This document shows positions 17,407 through 24,685 of a stretch of DNA of 64,000 nucleotides, piece after piece. Made by a program: the position numbers and the translations under genes. The notes beneath the pieces were generated by a model. It did no database searches. It worked only from the letters and a program-made list of their open reading frames with translations, and was not told where the DNA came from. The stretch's first letter is position 1. Each line of letters begins with the position of its first letter. The stretch is from Aestuariivivens insulae (GTDB lineage Bacteria > Bacteroidota > Bacteroidia > Flavobacteriales > Flavobacteriaceae): NCBI RefSeq assembly GCF_022662195.1, contig NZ_JAKMCS010000001.1:186001-250000 (forward strand), written 5' to 3'.

Positions 17407-18762
17407 ATGAAACAGAATCCTTTTTTTAAATGTAAAAAAAATGTCTTTCTGACAATTTTAATTGTTGGACTTTATTCGTGCAGTAATGATGTAGAACCAG
17501 AAATTAAATTAAACGAAAACAATTCCAAAGTTGATGAATCGTTAATTAATGAAAGCTTGAAAAAAGTCAATAATTTAATGGGCTTCGAAGTAAATTCAAA
17601 AAATTCATCAAAGAATTTGAATTTTTCGACAAGCAAATCTCTGCCGTCTGTATGGCATTTAGATAAGCCACAGATTATTCAAACATATTTAGGCCTTTCC
17701 ATCAAGGGCAGTGGTGGTGGAGGTAGCTTTATTGATGGTATTGATATTATTAACAAAATTGACAAAATTGATATCTATGACATTTCAACAGTACAAAATG
17801 ATAAACTTTATATCGTCGCTGGAGGAATTGGCGCTCCAACTGCTCTCAAAGCAAATTTAGACGCATTAATAGAATCTATTGAATCCTCAGTTTTTACTCT
17901 TGCCAATGACCTAAATAAGCCCGTAGGAGGGGTGCTTTCGGTAGAATCCGGGTCGGCAAATGCTACTATTGCTATGCTGTTAAGTAAAAAGATGAGTATA
18001 CCACTTATAAATGCGGATGGTGCTGGTCGTTCAGTTCCAGAATTAAGCAATTTAAGCTATGCACATGAAAGTTATTCAATTGCTCCAACTGTTTTAACTT
18101 CTGTACCAAAACCAGGAGATGCAGCTATAGTAGAAGTACTACACCCTAAAGATGCCGATGATGCAGAAAAACTAATTAGGGCAATTATTTCCAAACCAGG
18201 ATTTGGACAAATAGCAGGTCTTGCTCTATGGGCTCAAACAGGTTTACAATTAAAAAATTCAAAAATTATTAAAAATACATATAGTGATGCTTTTGAATTG
18301 GGAGCGGCAACAGAAATAGCAATGTACAGCAATATAAAGGCAATAGACAATTATTTTGAATCTGAAAGTAAATTGGTTGCGGCATATGATGGAACCTTAC
18401 AAAGCTTTGAAGAAAAAACACAAGGGGGCTTTGATATTACTACACTAAAAGTCGGTTTAAGTAATAATGAAACTATCACAATAAAAGCACTTAATGAGAA
18501 TTTACTTTTAACTTCTTCAACAGGTAGTATTGTAACCGCACCCAATCTTATTAGCTATCTGATTGAGGTTAGACCTAAACAATATATCCCTCTTAATAAT
18601 GGAGATGCAGCATTAATGAAATCCTTAGTCGGAAAACAAATTCATATAGTTTGTTCATATGCTAATGGTAGGCTTTACCAGTTTGGTGACACTTTTCTTA
18701 AAACTTTAAAAGATGTTTTCGGATATGATGGGCCTGTTATTCCACCTGCTCCGCCAGAATAA
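17407..18762 (+). CDS. lipid-anchored DUF917 (S-methyl-thiohydantoin desulfurase family) protein
   Basis: The 451-aa protein has a lipoprotein signal (VGLYSC, Cys at about residue 25) and a low-complexity Asn/Ser/Lys linker to about residue 85. A domain then matches the cytosolic DUF917 protein at 20064-21161 motif by motif: IKGSGGGGSF / LGTGGGGDP, GIGAP / AFGAP, VESGSANA / AEAGGLNG, PLINADGAGRSVPEL / PLVDADGMGRAFPRL. DUF917 proteins are normally cytoplasmic; the one described activity I know is desulfurisation of S-methyl thiohydantoin. Here the domain is exported, so it would act in the periplasm or at the outer membrane, or serve as a binding protein for the receptor encoded just upstream. 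Several motif residues differ (GGS for GGD, SGSAN for AGGLN), so catalysis may be altered. A strong terminator follows the gene. Confidence 0.82.
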   Translation: MKQNPFFKCKKNVFLTILIVGLYSCSNDVEPEIKLNENNSKVDESLINESLKKVNNLMGFEVNSKNSSKNLNFSTSKSLPSVWHLDKPQIIQTYLGLSIKGSGGGGSFIDGIDIINKIDKIDIYDISTVQNDKLYIVAGGIGAPTALKANLDALIESIESSVFTLANDLNKPVGGVLSVESGSANATIAMLLSKKMSIPLINADGAGRSVPELSNLSYAHESYSIAPTVLTSVPKPGDAAIVEVLHPKDADDAEKLIRAIISKPGFGQIAGLALWAQTGLQLKNSKIIKNTYSDAFELGAATEIAMYSNIKAIDNYFESESKLVAAYDGTLQSFEEKTQGGFDITTLKVGLSNNETITIKALNENLLLTSSTGSIVTAPNLISYLIEVRPKQYIPLNNGDAALMKSLVGKQIHIVCSYANGRLYQFGDTFLKTLKDVFGYDGPVIPPAPPE

Positions 18763-18828
18763 GAAAATTATTTAATGCTTTTAATTTAAAAAAAACGTCG
18801 TCCAATATTTGAGTTAGTCGAGTTAACC

Positions 18829-18863
18829 AAAAAACCACTAATGCTTCCGTTAGTGGTTTTTTT
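18829..18863 (+). terminator. strong rho-independent terminator inside the DUF917 gene cluster
   Basis: A perfect 13-bp stem (aaaaaaccactaa / ttagtggtttttt) with loop tgcttccg and a T-run lies between the lipid-anchored DUF917 gene and the permease. It either ends the receptor-lipoprotein transcript or works as an attenuator limiting read-through into the permease genes. Confidence 0.9.
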
Positions 18864-18880
18864 ATCAAAACAATTAAGAA

Positions 18881-20092
18881 ATGGAAAATAATGTTAAATG
18901 GCACAGTTTGGCGGGTATTTGGTTTGGCGGTATTGTAAGTGTGCCTGCTTTATTGGTAGGCAGTGTATTAATTAATTCTTTGTCTTTTTACAATGCTATT
19001 CTTGCAGGTTTTTTAGGTTTTAGTTTTGTTGTAGCCTTTATGTGCATATTAAGTGTGTTCTCGTTTCAAAAAAGAATGGCCACAGTGTCATTATCATCAA
19101 AAGGTTTTGGACAGTTAGGAGCCAATTATATTGTTGGTTTGGTAATAGGACTTTCTACATTAGGTTGGTTTGGCGTTCAAACTAGTATAGCAGGAGCATC
19201 TTTTTCAAGAATTTTTGCAGAAATGAACGGGATTGATATTCCAATTTGGCTGTCTTCAATATTCTGGGGAACTATCATGGTTCTTACAGCTGTGTTTGGT
19301 TTTAAATATTTAAAATGGTTAAATTATATAGCGGTTCCTGCCATTGTTTTACTTCTTGTCTATGGTTTGGTAATTACATTTAAGAGTCACGATTTTAGCG
19401 AAATAATTAAATATAATCCTAAAGAAAAAATATCCATTCTACAAGCTATGGGAGTTACCATAGGGTTTATAGTTGTAGGTGGCGTAATATCGCCTGATTA
19501 TAACAGGTTTGCCAAATCAAAAAAAGATGCAGTTTTAGGCTCTATAATTGGGGTAATAATACCAGCAATGTTACTTTTAGTTATTGGTGCAATTTTAGCA
19601 TTAACCCAAGATACTCATGATATCGTCGAAGTTTTCTCGTCTTTGGGTTTTCCATTCTTTGCAATGTCCATTCTTATTCTCGCTACCTGGACTTCTAACG
19701 TTATGAACATCTACTCTTCAGGTTTGGCATTTACAAACCTTTTGAATTTAAAAAGTCACTCTAGAGCTAAAGTTACGCTTGCTTTAGGGTTATTAGGAGT
19801 TTCATTATCAGTAATAGGTATTCTAAACCATTTTATTGGTTTTATAACCCTTTTAACTGTGACAATTACCCCAATAGCAGGTGTAATCATTGCAGCACAA
19901 TTAGCAGGAAATTCGGGAAAATACACCTCAAAAAAGTTCAATTGGGCAGGAATTATTTCATGGCTAATAGGTGTAGCTTTAATGTTATTGACAAACTCTA
20001 ACTTAAAATACATAATAGGATTAGTGACAGCTGGAATAGTATTTCTAATAATAAATAAAATAGTTGAAAATTATAATGAGAAAAATCAGTAA
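18881..20092 (+). CDS. NCS1 family permease (cytosine permease CodB-like)
   Basis: The 403-aa protein has about 12 hydrophobic segments. It carries the features of nucleobase:cation symporter-1 proteins: HSLAGIWFGGIVSVPALLVG at TM1, GWFGVQTSIAGASFSRIF at TM3, and VISPDYNRFAKSKKDA after TM6, the segment typical of CodB-type carriers. The family takes up cytosine, purines, hydantoins, allantoin or similar small heterocycles with H+ or Na+. It begins 18 bases after a terminator and overlaps the next gene, so it is the first gene of a three-gene unit. With DUF917 and hydantoinase-family proteins downstream, a hydantoin-like or imidazole-derived substrate is the best guess; the exact ligand is not visible from sequence. 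Confidence 0.9.
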   Translation: MENNVKWHSLAGIWFGGIVSVPALLVGSVLINSLSFYNAILAGFLGFSFVVAFMCILSVFSFQKRMATVSLSSKGFGQLGANYIVGLVIGLSTLGWFGVQTSIAGASFSRIFAEMNGIDIPIWLSSIFWGTIMVLTAVFGFKYLKWLNYIAVPAIVLLLVYGLVITFKSHDFSEIIKYNPKEKISILQAMGVTIGFIVVGGVISPDYNRFAKSKKDAVLGSIIGVIIPAMLLLVIGAILALTQDTHDIVEVFSSLGFPFFAMSILILATWTSNVMNIYSSGLAFTNLLNLKSHSRAKVTLALGLLGVSLSVIGILNHFIGFITLLTVTITPIAGVIIAAQLAGNSGKYTSKKFNWAGIISWLIGVALMLLTNSNLKYIIGLVTAGIVFLIINKIVENYNEKNQ

Positions 20093-21161
20093 ACAAGAGA
20101 TTGATTATATAGCAATGGGCTCTACTGTTCTAGGAACTGGTGGCGGTGGCGACCCATACATAGGAAAGCTATTAGCTAAAGAAGCCATTAATAAAAATGG
20201 AAAAGTAAGTTTAATAAAGGCTGAAGAATTACCAGATGATGCACTTGTCGTTCCAATAGCTGCTTTTGGAGCCCCTATGATTTTAGTAGAAAAGTTGTTT
20301 TCGGGAAAAGAATTTATAAGTGCTTTCGAAATGATGGAAGAATACTTAGGAAAAAAGATTGATGCAGTAATGCCCGCAGAAGCAGGCGGACTCAACGGTG
20401 TAATCCCGTTTTCTGTAGCCGCAGAAAAGCAAATACCCCTGGTAGATGCAGATGGCATGGGGAGAGCATTTCCTAGGTTAGAAATGGTAACATTTACCTT
20501 ACATGATATTCCTGTATCACCAATTATTCAAGCAGACGAGAAAGGCAATAAAAATGTCTACCATGCAATAAATAATGTTTGGGGAGAAACCCTGGTAGGT
20601 GCAACTACAATTCAAATGGGTGGTAGTTGCGCAATTGGCTGTTATCCAATGACTGGAAAGCAGGTTAAAGAGTCTGCGGTTCATGGAATAGTTTCATATG
20701 CCGAGACTTTAGGTAAAGCGATAATTGATGCAAAAAAGCAAGGTAAAAACCCATTAAACTCACTAATAGAAACTGCTAAAGCAATTAAGCTCTTTTATGG
20801 CAAGATTAGTAATGTTACTATTAAAACAGAAGGTAGATGGAATAAAGGAGTTTGTGAAATATTGGGTATAAATGATTATGAGTGCTCTACTATGCAATTA
20901 GATTTTCAAAATGAATTTTTAATGGCAAAAAAAGATGGTAAACCTGTTGCTATTACACCAGATTTAATTGTTTTAATTGATGCAGAAAATGCACAACCCA
21001 TTACAGCTGAAACAATTCAATATGGTACAAGAGTAGTGGTTTTAGCAATGAAAGCAGATGAACAATGGCGAACATCAGGAGGTATTGAATTGGGTGGGCC
21101 TAAAAAGTTTGGATATAAAGAAAAATACATCCCAGTAGAAAAATTAAATACACAGAAATAA
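20064..21161 (+). CDS. cytosolic DUF917 (S-methyl-thiohydantoin desulfurase family) protein
   Basis: The 365-aa protein has the family's usual length and hallmark motifs: GSTVLGTGGGGDPYIGK near the N-terminus, AFGAP, MPAEAGGLNGVIPFSVA, PLVDADGMGRAFPRL, and a Cys-rich MGGSCAIGCYPM segment. It has no signal peptide. The more likely start is Met5 at base 20076 (MRKISKQEIDYIAMG), which overlaps the permease stop by 17 bases; the frame opens at 20064. Family members are typically found beside hydantoinase/oxoprolinase-family genes, as here, where the next gene starts one base after the stop. The one activity I know for the family is removal of the S-methyl group from a thiohydantoin in S-methyl-ergothioneine breakdown. 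The actual substrate here is inferred only by analogy. Confidence 0.9.
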   Translation: MKIIMRKISKQEIDYIAMGSTVLGTGGGGDPYIGKLLAKEAINKNGKVSLIKAEELPDDALVVPIAAFGAPMILVEKLFSGKEFISAFEMMEEYLGKKIDAVMPAEAGGLNGVIPFSVAAEKQIPLVDADGMGRAFPRLEMVTFTLHDIPVSPIIQADEKGNKNVYHAINNVWGETLVGATTIQMGGSCAIGCYPMTGKQVKESAVHGIVSYAETLGKAIIDAKKQGKNPLNSLIETAKAIKLFYGKISNVTIKTEGRWNKGVCEILGINDYECSTMQLDFQNEFLMAKKDGKPVAITPDLIVLIDAENAQPITAETIQYGTRVVVLAMKADEQWRTSGGIELGGPKKFGYKEKYIPVEKLNTQK

Positions 21162-21162
21162 A

Positions 21163-22746
21163 ATGTTTTATAAAATAGGAGTAGATGTTGGAGGAACAAA
21201 TACAGATGCTGTATTAGTTACTCATGACAATAAAATTTTAGCAAAGACCAAAGAAACTACAACCCTTGACGTTAGTAGTGGAATTGAAAATGCAATTAAA
21301 AAAGTTCTTGAATATAGTGAGGTACAAAAAAATGAGATTAAGTACATTATGTTAGGGACTACACATTGTACCAATGCATTAGTAGAAAGAAAAAAACTAA
21401 GTAAAATAGGTGCAATTAGAATAGGACTTCCAGCAAGTAGCGCTATACCAACCATGTCCGATTTTCCAGAAGATTTAAAAAACCTTCTAGGTAAACATAT
21501 ATATATGGTTCATGGAGGTTTTGAGTTTGATGGTAGGCCAATAACCCCATTAGATGAAAAAGAAGTAAAAGAATATCTTCACAAAATGAAAGGAGATATA
21601 GAGTCTTTGGCAATTACTGGAATTTTTTCGAAAACATTACCAGACCAAGAGTTACAAGTTGCTAATTGGGCAAGAGAAGTTTTAGGTGATGAAGTTCGAT
21701 TAAGTTGTTCTCATCAAGTAGGAGGATTAGGGTTATTAGAACGTGAAAATGCAGCAATACTTAATGCAGCTTTACAAGGTGTTGCTTCAAAGATGGTTCA
21801 AGCATTTGAAGGTACTGTTGCCCGGTTAGGTTTGTCATCACAATTATTTATTGGACAAAACGATGGTACATTAATGTCTCTCGAGCAAGTACAAGATTTT
21901 CCAGTACTTACAATTTCTTCAGGACCAACAAATAGTATTCGTGGAGCTGGAGCATTATCTCAAATCGATAACGGTATAGTAATCGATGTTGGAGGAACTA
22001 CATCAGATGGAGGCGTTTTAGTTAATTATTTTCCTAGAGAAAGTACACAAGTAGCTCAAATTGGAGGTGTTCTTACCAATTTTAGAATGCCTGATGTTGT
22101 AGCAGTAGGTATTGGTGGCGGTACAATTGTTAGGATTGAAAATGACGAATGTAAGTTAGGTCCAGATTCAGTTGGATACAGAATCAAGGATAAATCAATT
22201 GCTTTTAAAGGCACAACCATGACCCTTTCTGATTTTTTTATTGCTGACAAACAGTTACATATTGATGGCTCATTAAGTAATTCAGATATAAAAGAACGCA
22301 TAAAAGTAATTGCGAAAATGGACTACAATAAAGCTTTAGATTTAGTTAAAGAACAAATTCGTATTGCAATAGAAAAATTAGTAGATAAATTAAAAACAGA
22401 CTCTAAAGAAATTCCGGTAGTAGCATGTGGTGGAGGTGCATTTTTACTACCAAAAGAAATTGAAGGAGCGTCAGAAGTATTATTCCCTCAGCATCTAGAA
22501 GTTGCTAATGCTTTTGGAGCTTGTATTGCTCAAATTAGTAGTGAAGAAGAAATGGTAATTAACACCATGCAAGTAGATGAACAATCTGAAATGGAAAAAT
22601 TATTATCTAAATTAAGAGATAAATTAGTGCATAATGGAGCAAAACAAGAGAGTATAAATACATTAATTAAAGAATCAATTCCTCTCGCCTATTTACCAGG
22701 TGCTGTTAAACTAAAAGTAAAACTTTGTGGTAACTTGATTCATTAG
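21163..22746 (+). CDS. hydantoinase/oxoprolinase family protein (HyuA-like)
   Basis: The 527-aa protein has the ASKHA-type ATPase signature of the hydantoinase/oxoprolinase family. The phosphate-1 loop is KIGVDVGGTNTDAVLV at the N-terminus. TTHCTNALVERKKL follows, then NGIVIDVGGTTSDGGVLV in the middle (about residue 270) and VGIGGGTIVRI after it. A second phosphate/adenosine region is PVVACGGGAFLLPKE near residue 420. The family opens hydantoin or 5-oxoproline rings with ATP. It is a single-subunit, short form, without the B subunit of 5-oxoprolinase. It directly follows the cytosolic DUF917 gene, the normal pairing for such proteins, and is the last gene of the permease unit. It ends near an intergenic region with a degenerate tRNA-tail repeat. 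The ring compound attacked is unknown. Confidence 0.9.
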   Translation: MFYKIGVDVGGTNTDAVLVTHDNKILAKTKETTTLDVSSGIENAIKKVLEYSEVQKNEIKYIMLGTTHCTNALVERKKLSKIGAIRIGLPASSAIPTMSDFPEDLKNLLGKHIYMVHGGFEFDGRPITPLDEKEVKEYLHKMKGDIESLAITGIFSKTLPDQELQVANWAREVLGDEVRLSCSHQVGGLGLLERENAAILNAALQGVASKMVQAFEGTVARLGLSSQLFIGQNDGTLMSLEQVQDFPVLTISSGPTNSIRGAGALSQIDNGIVIDVGGTTSDGGVLVNYFPRESTQVAQIGGVLTNFRMPDVVAVGIGGGTIVRIENDECKLGPDSVGYRIKDKSIAFKGTTMTLSDFFIADKQLHIDGSLSNSDIKERIKVIAKMDYNKALDLVKEQIRIAIEKLVDKLKTDSKEIPVVACGGGAFLLPKEIEGASEVLFPQHLEVANAFGACIAQISSEEEMVINTMQVDEQSEMEKLLSKLRDKLVHNGAKQESINTLIKESIPLAYLPGAVKLKVKLCGNLIH

Positions 22747-22969
22747 ATTTTACTCTTAGATTAGTGAAAATGTACAATAATAACTATTTAATCTTAACTA
22801 TATGATAGGACTATCCCAAGGTGTCGCGGTATCCAAATCAGCACTATTGAAACTAAGAAAAAAAGCAATAAACAATGGGTTTCTGATATCTGAAATGAAA
22901 TAATTTTCTTCAAAGAAATTAAGCCAGCTATTTACAGTAAGTTCACATACTATATTGGAAAATTCGGTT

Positions 22970-23011
22970 AAAGTGAACCACCCGTGCCGGATGAAAGTGA
23001 GCAGTGTAAAT
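22970..23011. mobile_element. possible insertion-sequence terminus (IS21-like), decayed
   Basis: Two copies of aaagtga[ag]ca flank cccgtgccggatg. Multiple short direct repeats of this form are found at the ends of IS21-family elements. There is no transposase and no second end, so this is at most a relic. Confidence 0.3.
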
Positions 23012-23133
23012 GAAATTTAATTGAACAGCCTTTTTGTTATTGGGTTTTAAACTCTAGAGTGATTGTAATAGTTTTGTTTTACAGATTTTTATCTTTCAAA
23101 ATTTAGTCCTTTAATGAAAATGCTAATCTAAAG

Positions 23134-23213
23134 GAGCGAAGCCGAAGGGGATCTCTACGTTCGCACTAAAAAAGGTATAGCTTCTCAATTGTGGGGAGCT
23201 TTTTTTGTTTCTA
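23134..23213 (+). repeat. degenerate third copy of the tRNA-tail/terminator repeat
   Basis: The string gagcgaagccgaagg, then a diverged tRNA end (tctctacgttcgcact against tctccccgcccgcact), a linker and the same terminator hairpin (cttctcaattgtggggag) repeat the order seen at 13417-13492. With those copies it brackets the DUF917 islet as an imperfect direct repeat in the same orientation. Confidence 0.75.
23177..23206 (+). terminator. rho-independent terminator, copy 3
   Basis: The hairpin is nearly identical to the tandem terminators at 13335 and 13460, with the same loop aattgt and a T-run. It may end transcripts leaving the hydantoinase operon. Confidence 0.75.
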
Positions 23214-23443
23214 CATATCGGTATAGTTATTGATAGTTTATTCTTACAATTATTTTTGTTTCCAATAGATATCATTTTGAAGCTTAGTGCAGTACTATTT
23301 TAAGCCCTCTTAGAAAAGGAAAGGTATACTTTCAATGGAGTTTATGGAATGTCTTTTTAGGTTAAGTTTTGGGTATTGGTTTTTGAAGGGTTAGAGAAAC
23401 ACCCTAGTTTTTATAATGGAAATCCCTAACTAAAACTAAGTGG

Positions 23444-24196
23444 TTGTATATAATTTTACGTTTTCATACCAAGCAAGTGTATAATTATTTTATAATAGAT
23501 AATAAGGATTCTCTGCTAAACAATGTTTTAGTTAAGGTGCTGGAAGAAATTCCGGAGCTTAACTCTATTGGTGTCTCTTGCGATTTTCAGCAAGCGATGA
23601 ATACTGTTCTTAAAGAGGCTCCCGATTTGATTTTTATAAATATAGATAACAACGATGAAAATCCGTTCGATTTTACCAAAGAGGTTAATGAATATTTAAA
23701 GGACAAACCAGAATTTATTGCCCTCTCTTTTACCAAGGAAAAAACCTATGAATCGATTAAGGCCGGCTTTTTTGATTATCTGCTCATGCCAATGACCGAT
23801 TTAGACATTAGAAAAACCGTATTGAGGTTTAAAAAAAAACGACCAGCGAAAGCGAATAAGACCATTTGTCTAAAATCCTATAAAGATTACAGGTATTTAG
23901 ATACCGATGAAATCCTTTTTTTAAGGGCCGATAACAATACTACCGATTTCCATATGATAGATGGTAGTGTTATAAATTCGTTTAAAACCCTGAAAACCTA
24001 CGAATCTATTTTACCCAAAAACTTTTTAAGGGTCCATAAAAGCTACATCATTAACTCACATTACGTGTCGCGGGTTAATTATGGTAATTCTAAATGTTCC
24101 TTAAAGAAGCACAATAAAAATGTACCCTTTACCAAATTCTACAAAGATAATGTAGAGCATATGGTTAACTCCTTGGCACCTGCTTTTGCTGTTTAG
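23444..24196 (+). CDS. LytTR-domain response regulator with degenerate receiver
   Basis: The 250-aa protein pairs a receiver-like domain (about 14-130) with a LytTR DNA-binding domain (about 145-245: YLDTDEILFLRADNNTTDFH, then LPKNFLRVHKSYIINSHYVSRV). The LytTR half is canonical. The receiver is not: the usual acidic pair is replaced by FIIDNKDSL, although Asp68 in FINIDNND sits where the phosphorylated Asp is expected. The start is uncertain: no ATG fits upstream, so TTG at 23444 is taken because a stop lies 27 bases before it; a slightly later non-ATG start is possible. No LytS-type kinase is adjacent, but a small lipoprotein and a TPR histidine kinase follow on the same strand. Phosphorylation-independent signalling is possible. 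Confidence 0.85.
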   Translation: MYIILRFHTKQVYNYFIIDNKDSLLNNVLVKVLEEIPELNSIGVSCDFQQAMNTVLKEAPDLIFINIDNNDENPFDFTKEVNEYLKDKPEFIALSFTKEKTYESIKAGFFDYLLMPMTDLDIRKTVLRFKKKRPAKANKTICLKSYKDYRYLDTDEILFLRADNNTTDFHMIDGSVINSFKTLKTYESILPKNFLRVHKSYIINSHYVSRVNYGNSKCSLKKHNKNVPFTKFYKDNVEHMVNSLAPAFAV

Positions 24197-24433
24197 GGCA
24201 ATTTCCTTTGCCTCGTAAAAACCATCATTTCACTCATAGAACCCATACGTTCACTAAAGGTCTGTTAGAATGTTTTTGTAACAGAACATCTCACCATAAA
24301 TTTGACTTAACAGAAATTTCTTTACTGATTATCAAGGTGTTAAAACGGGCATTTTGACTCAGTTACATGCGCGCATTTCGAGTTTCAGCTAGCATCTGGC
24401 TCTCAAACCAATGTCTAATTTAAACGAAATGCC

Positions 24434-24607
24434 ATGCGATTAACACGCTTTTTTTTGGGGCTTATGCTTTGCTCTATAATTACACAGTCTTGTACAAAAC
24501 AGGATTTGAACGAAGATGAACAATTAAATGATAATACTACCGTGTATGCAACTGGAGAAAAACCATTGCCACCACCACCGCCGGAGTCAGATCCAGATGG
24601 GAATTAA
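24434..24607 (+). CDS. 57-aa polyproline lipoprotein
   Basis: This short frame encodes a signal peptide (MRLTRFFLGLMLCSIITQSC) with a clean lipobox Cys at residue 20, then an acidic tail (TKQDLNEDEQLNDNTT). It ends with six consecutive prolines and ESDPDGN at the C-terminus. I do not recognise it. Its position between two regulatory genes, and the perfect 20-bp hairpin directly after its stop, support a real, separately transcribed gene. Small lipoproteins next to TPR histidine kinases could be signal precursors or sensor partners, but that is inference. The polyproline tail is a likely protein-binding or EF-P-dependent segment. Confidence 0.65.
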   Translation: MRLTRFFLGLMLCSIITQSCTKQDLNEDEQLNDNTTVYATGEKPLPPPPPESDPDGN

Positions 24608-24650
24608 ATATATAAAAGGCCTTAAACAATGTTTAAGGCCTTTTATATAT
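24608..24650. terminator. perfect 20-bp inverted repeat, probable bidirectional terminator
   Basis: The arms atatataaaaggccttaaac and gtttaaggccttttatatat are fully complementary around the three-base loop aat. It follows the small lipoprotein stop at once and precedes the histidine kinase by 36 bases. The A/T-rich outer stem allows termination on either strand. Confidence 0.8.
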
Positions 24651-24685
24651 TTGTAACAAAAGAGTATAAACGAATCTGAAACCCA

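Larger units (their letters stand above)
22747..23443. other. gene-poor stretch with insertion-sequence-like debris
   Basis: No gene of convincing length lies here. A 33-codon frame at 22802-22903 has no recognisable family. Bases 22970-23011 hold two near-direct repeats, aaagtgaaccac and aaagtgagcagt, around gtgccgg, which resemble the terminal repeats of IS21-type elements; no transposase remains. A degenerate tRNA tail with terminator lies at 23134-23213. Confidence 0.5.

Noticed and set aside
22802-22903. A 33-codon gene
   Set aside because: It is too short, with no family features, and lies among debris of an insertion sequence.
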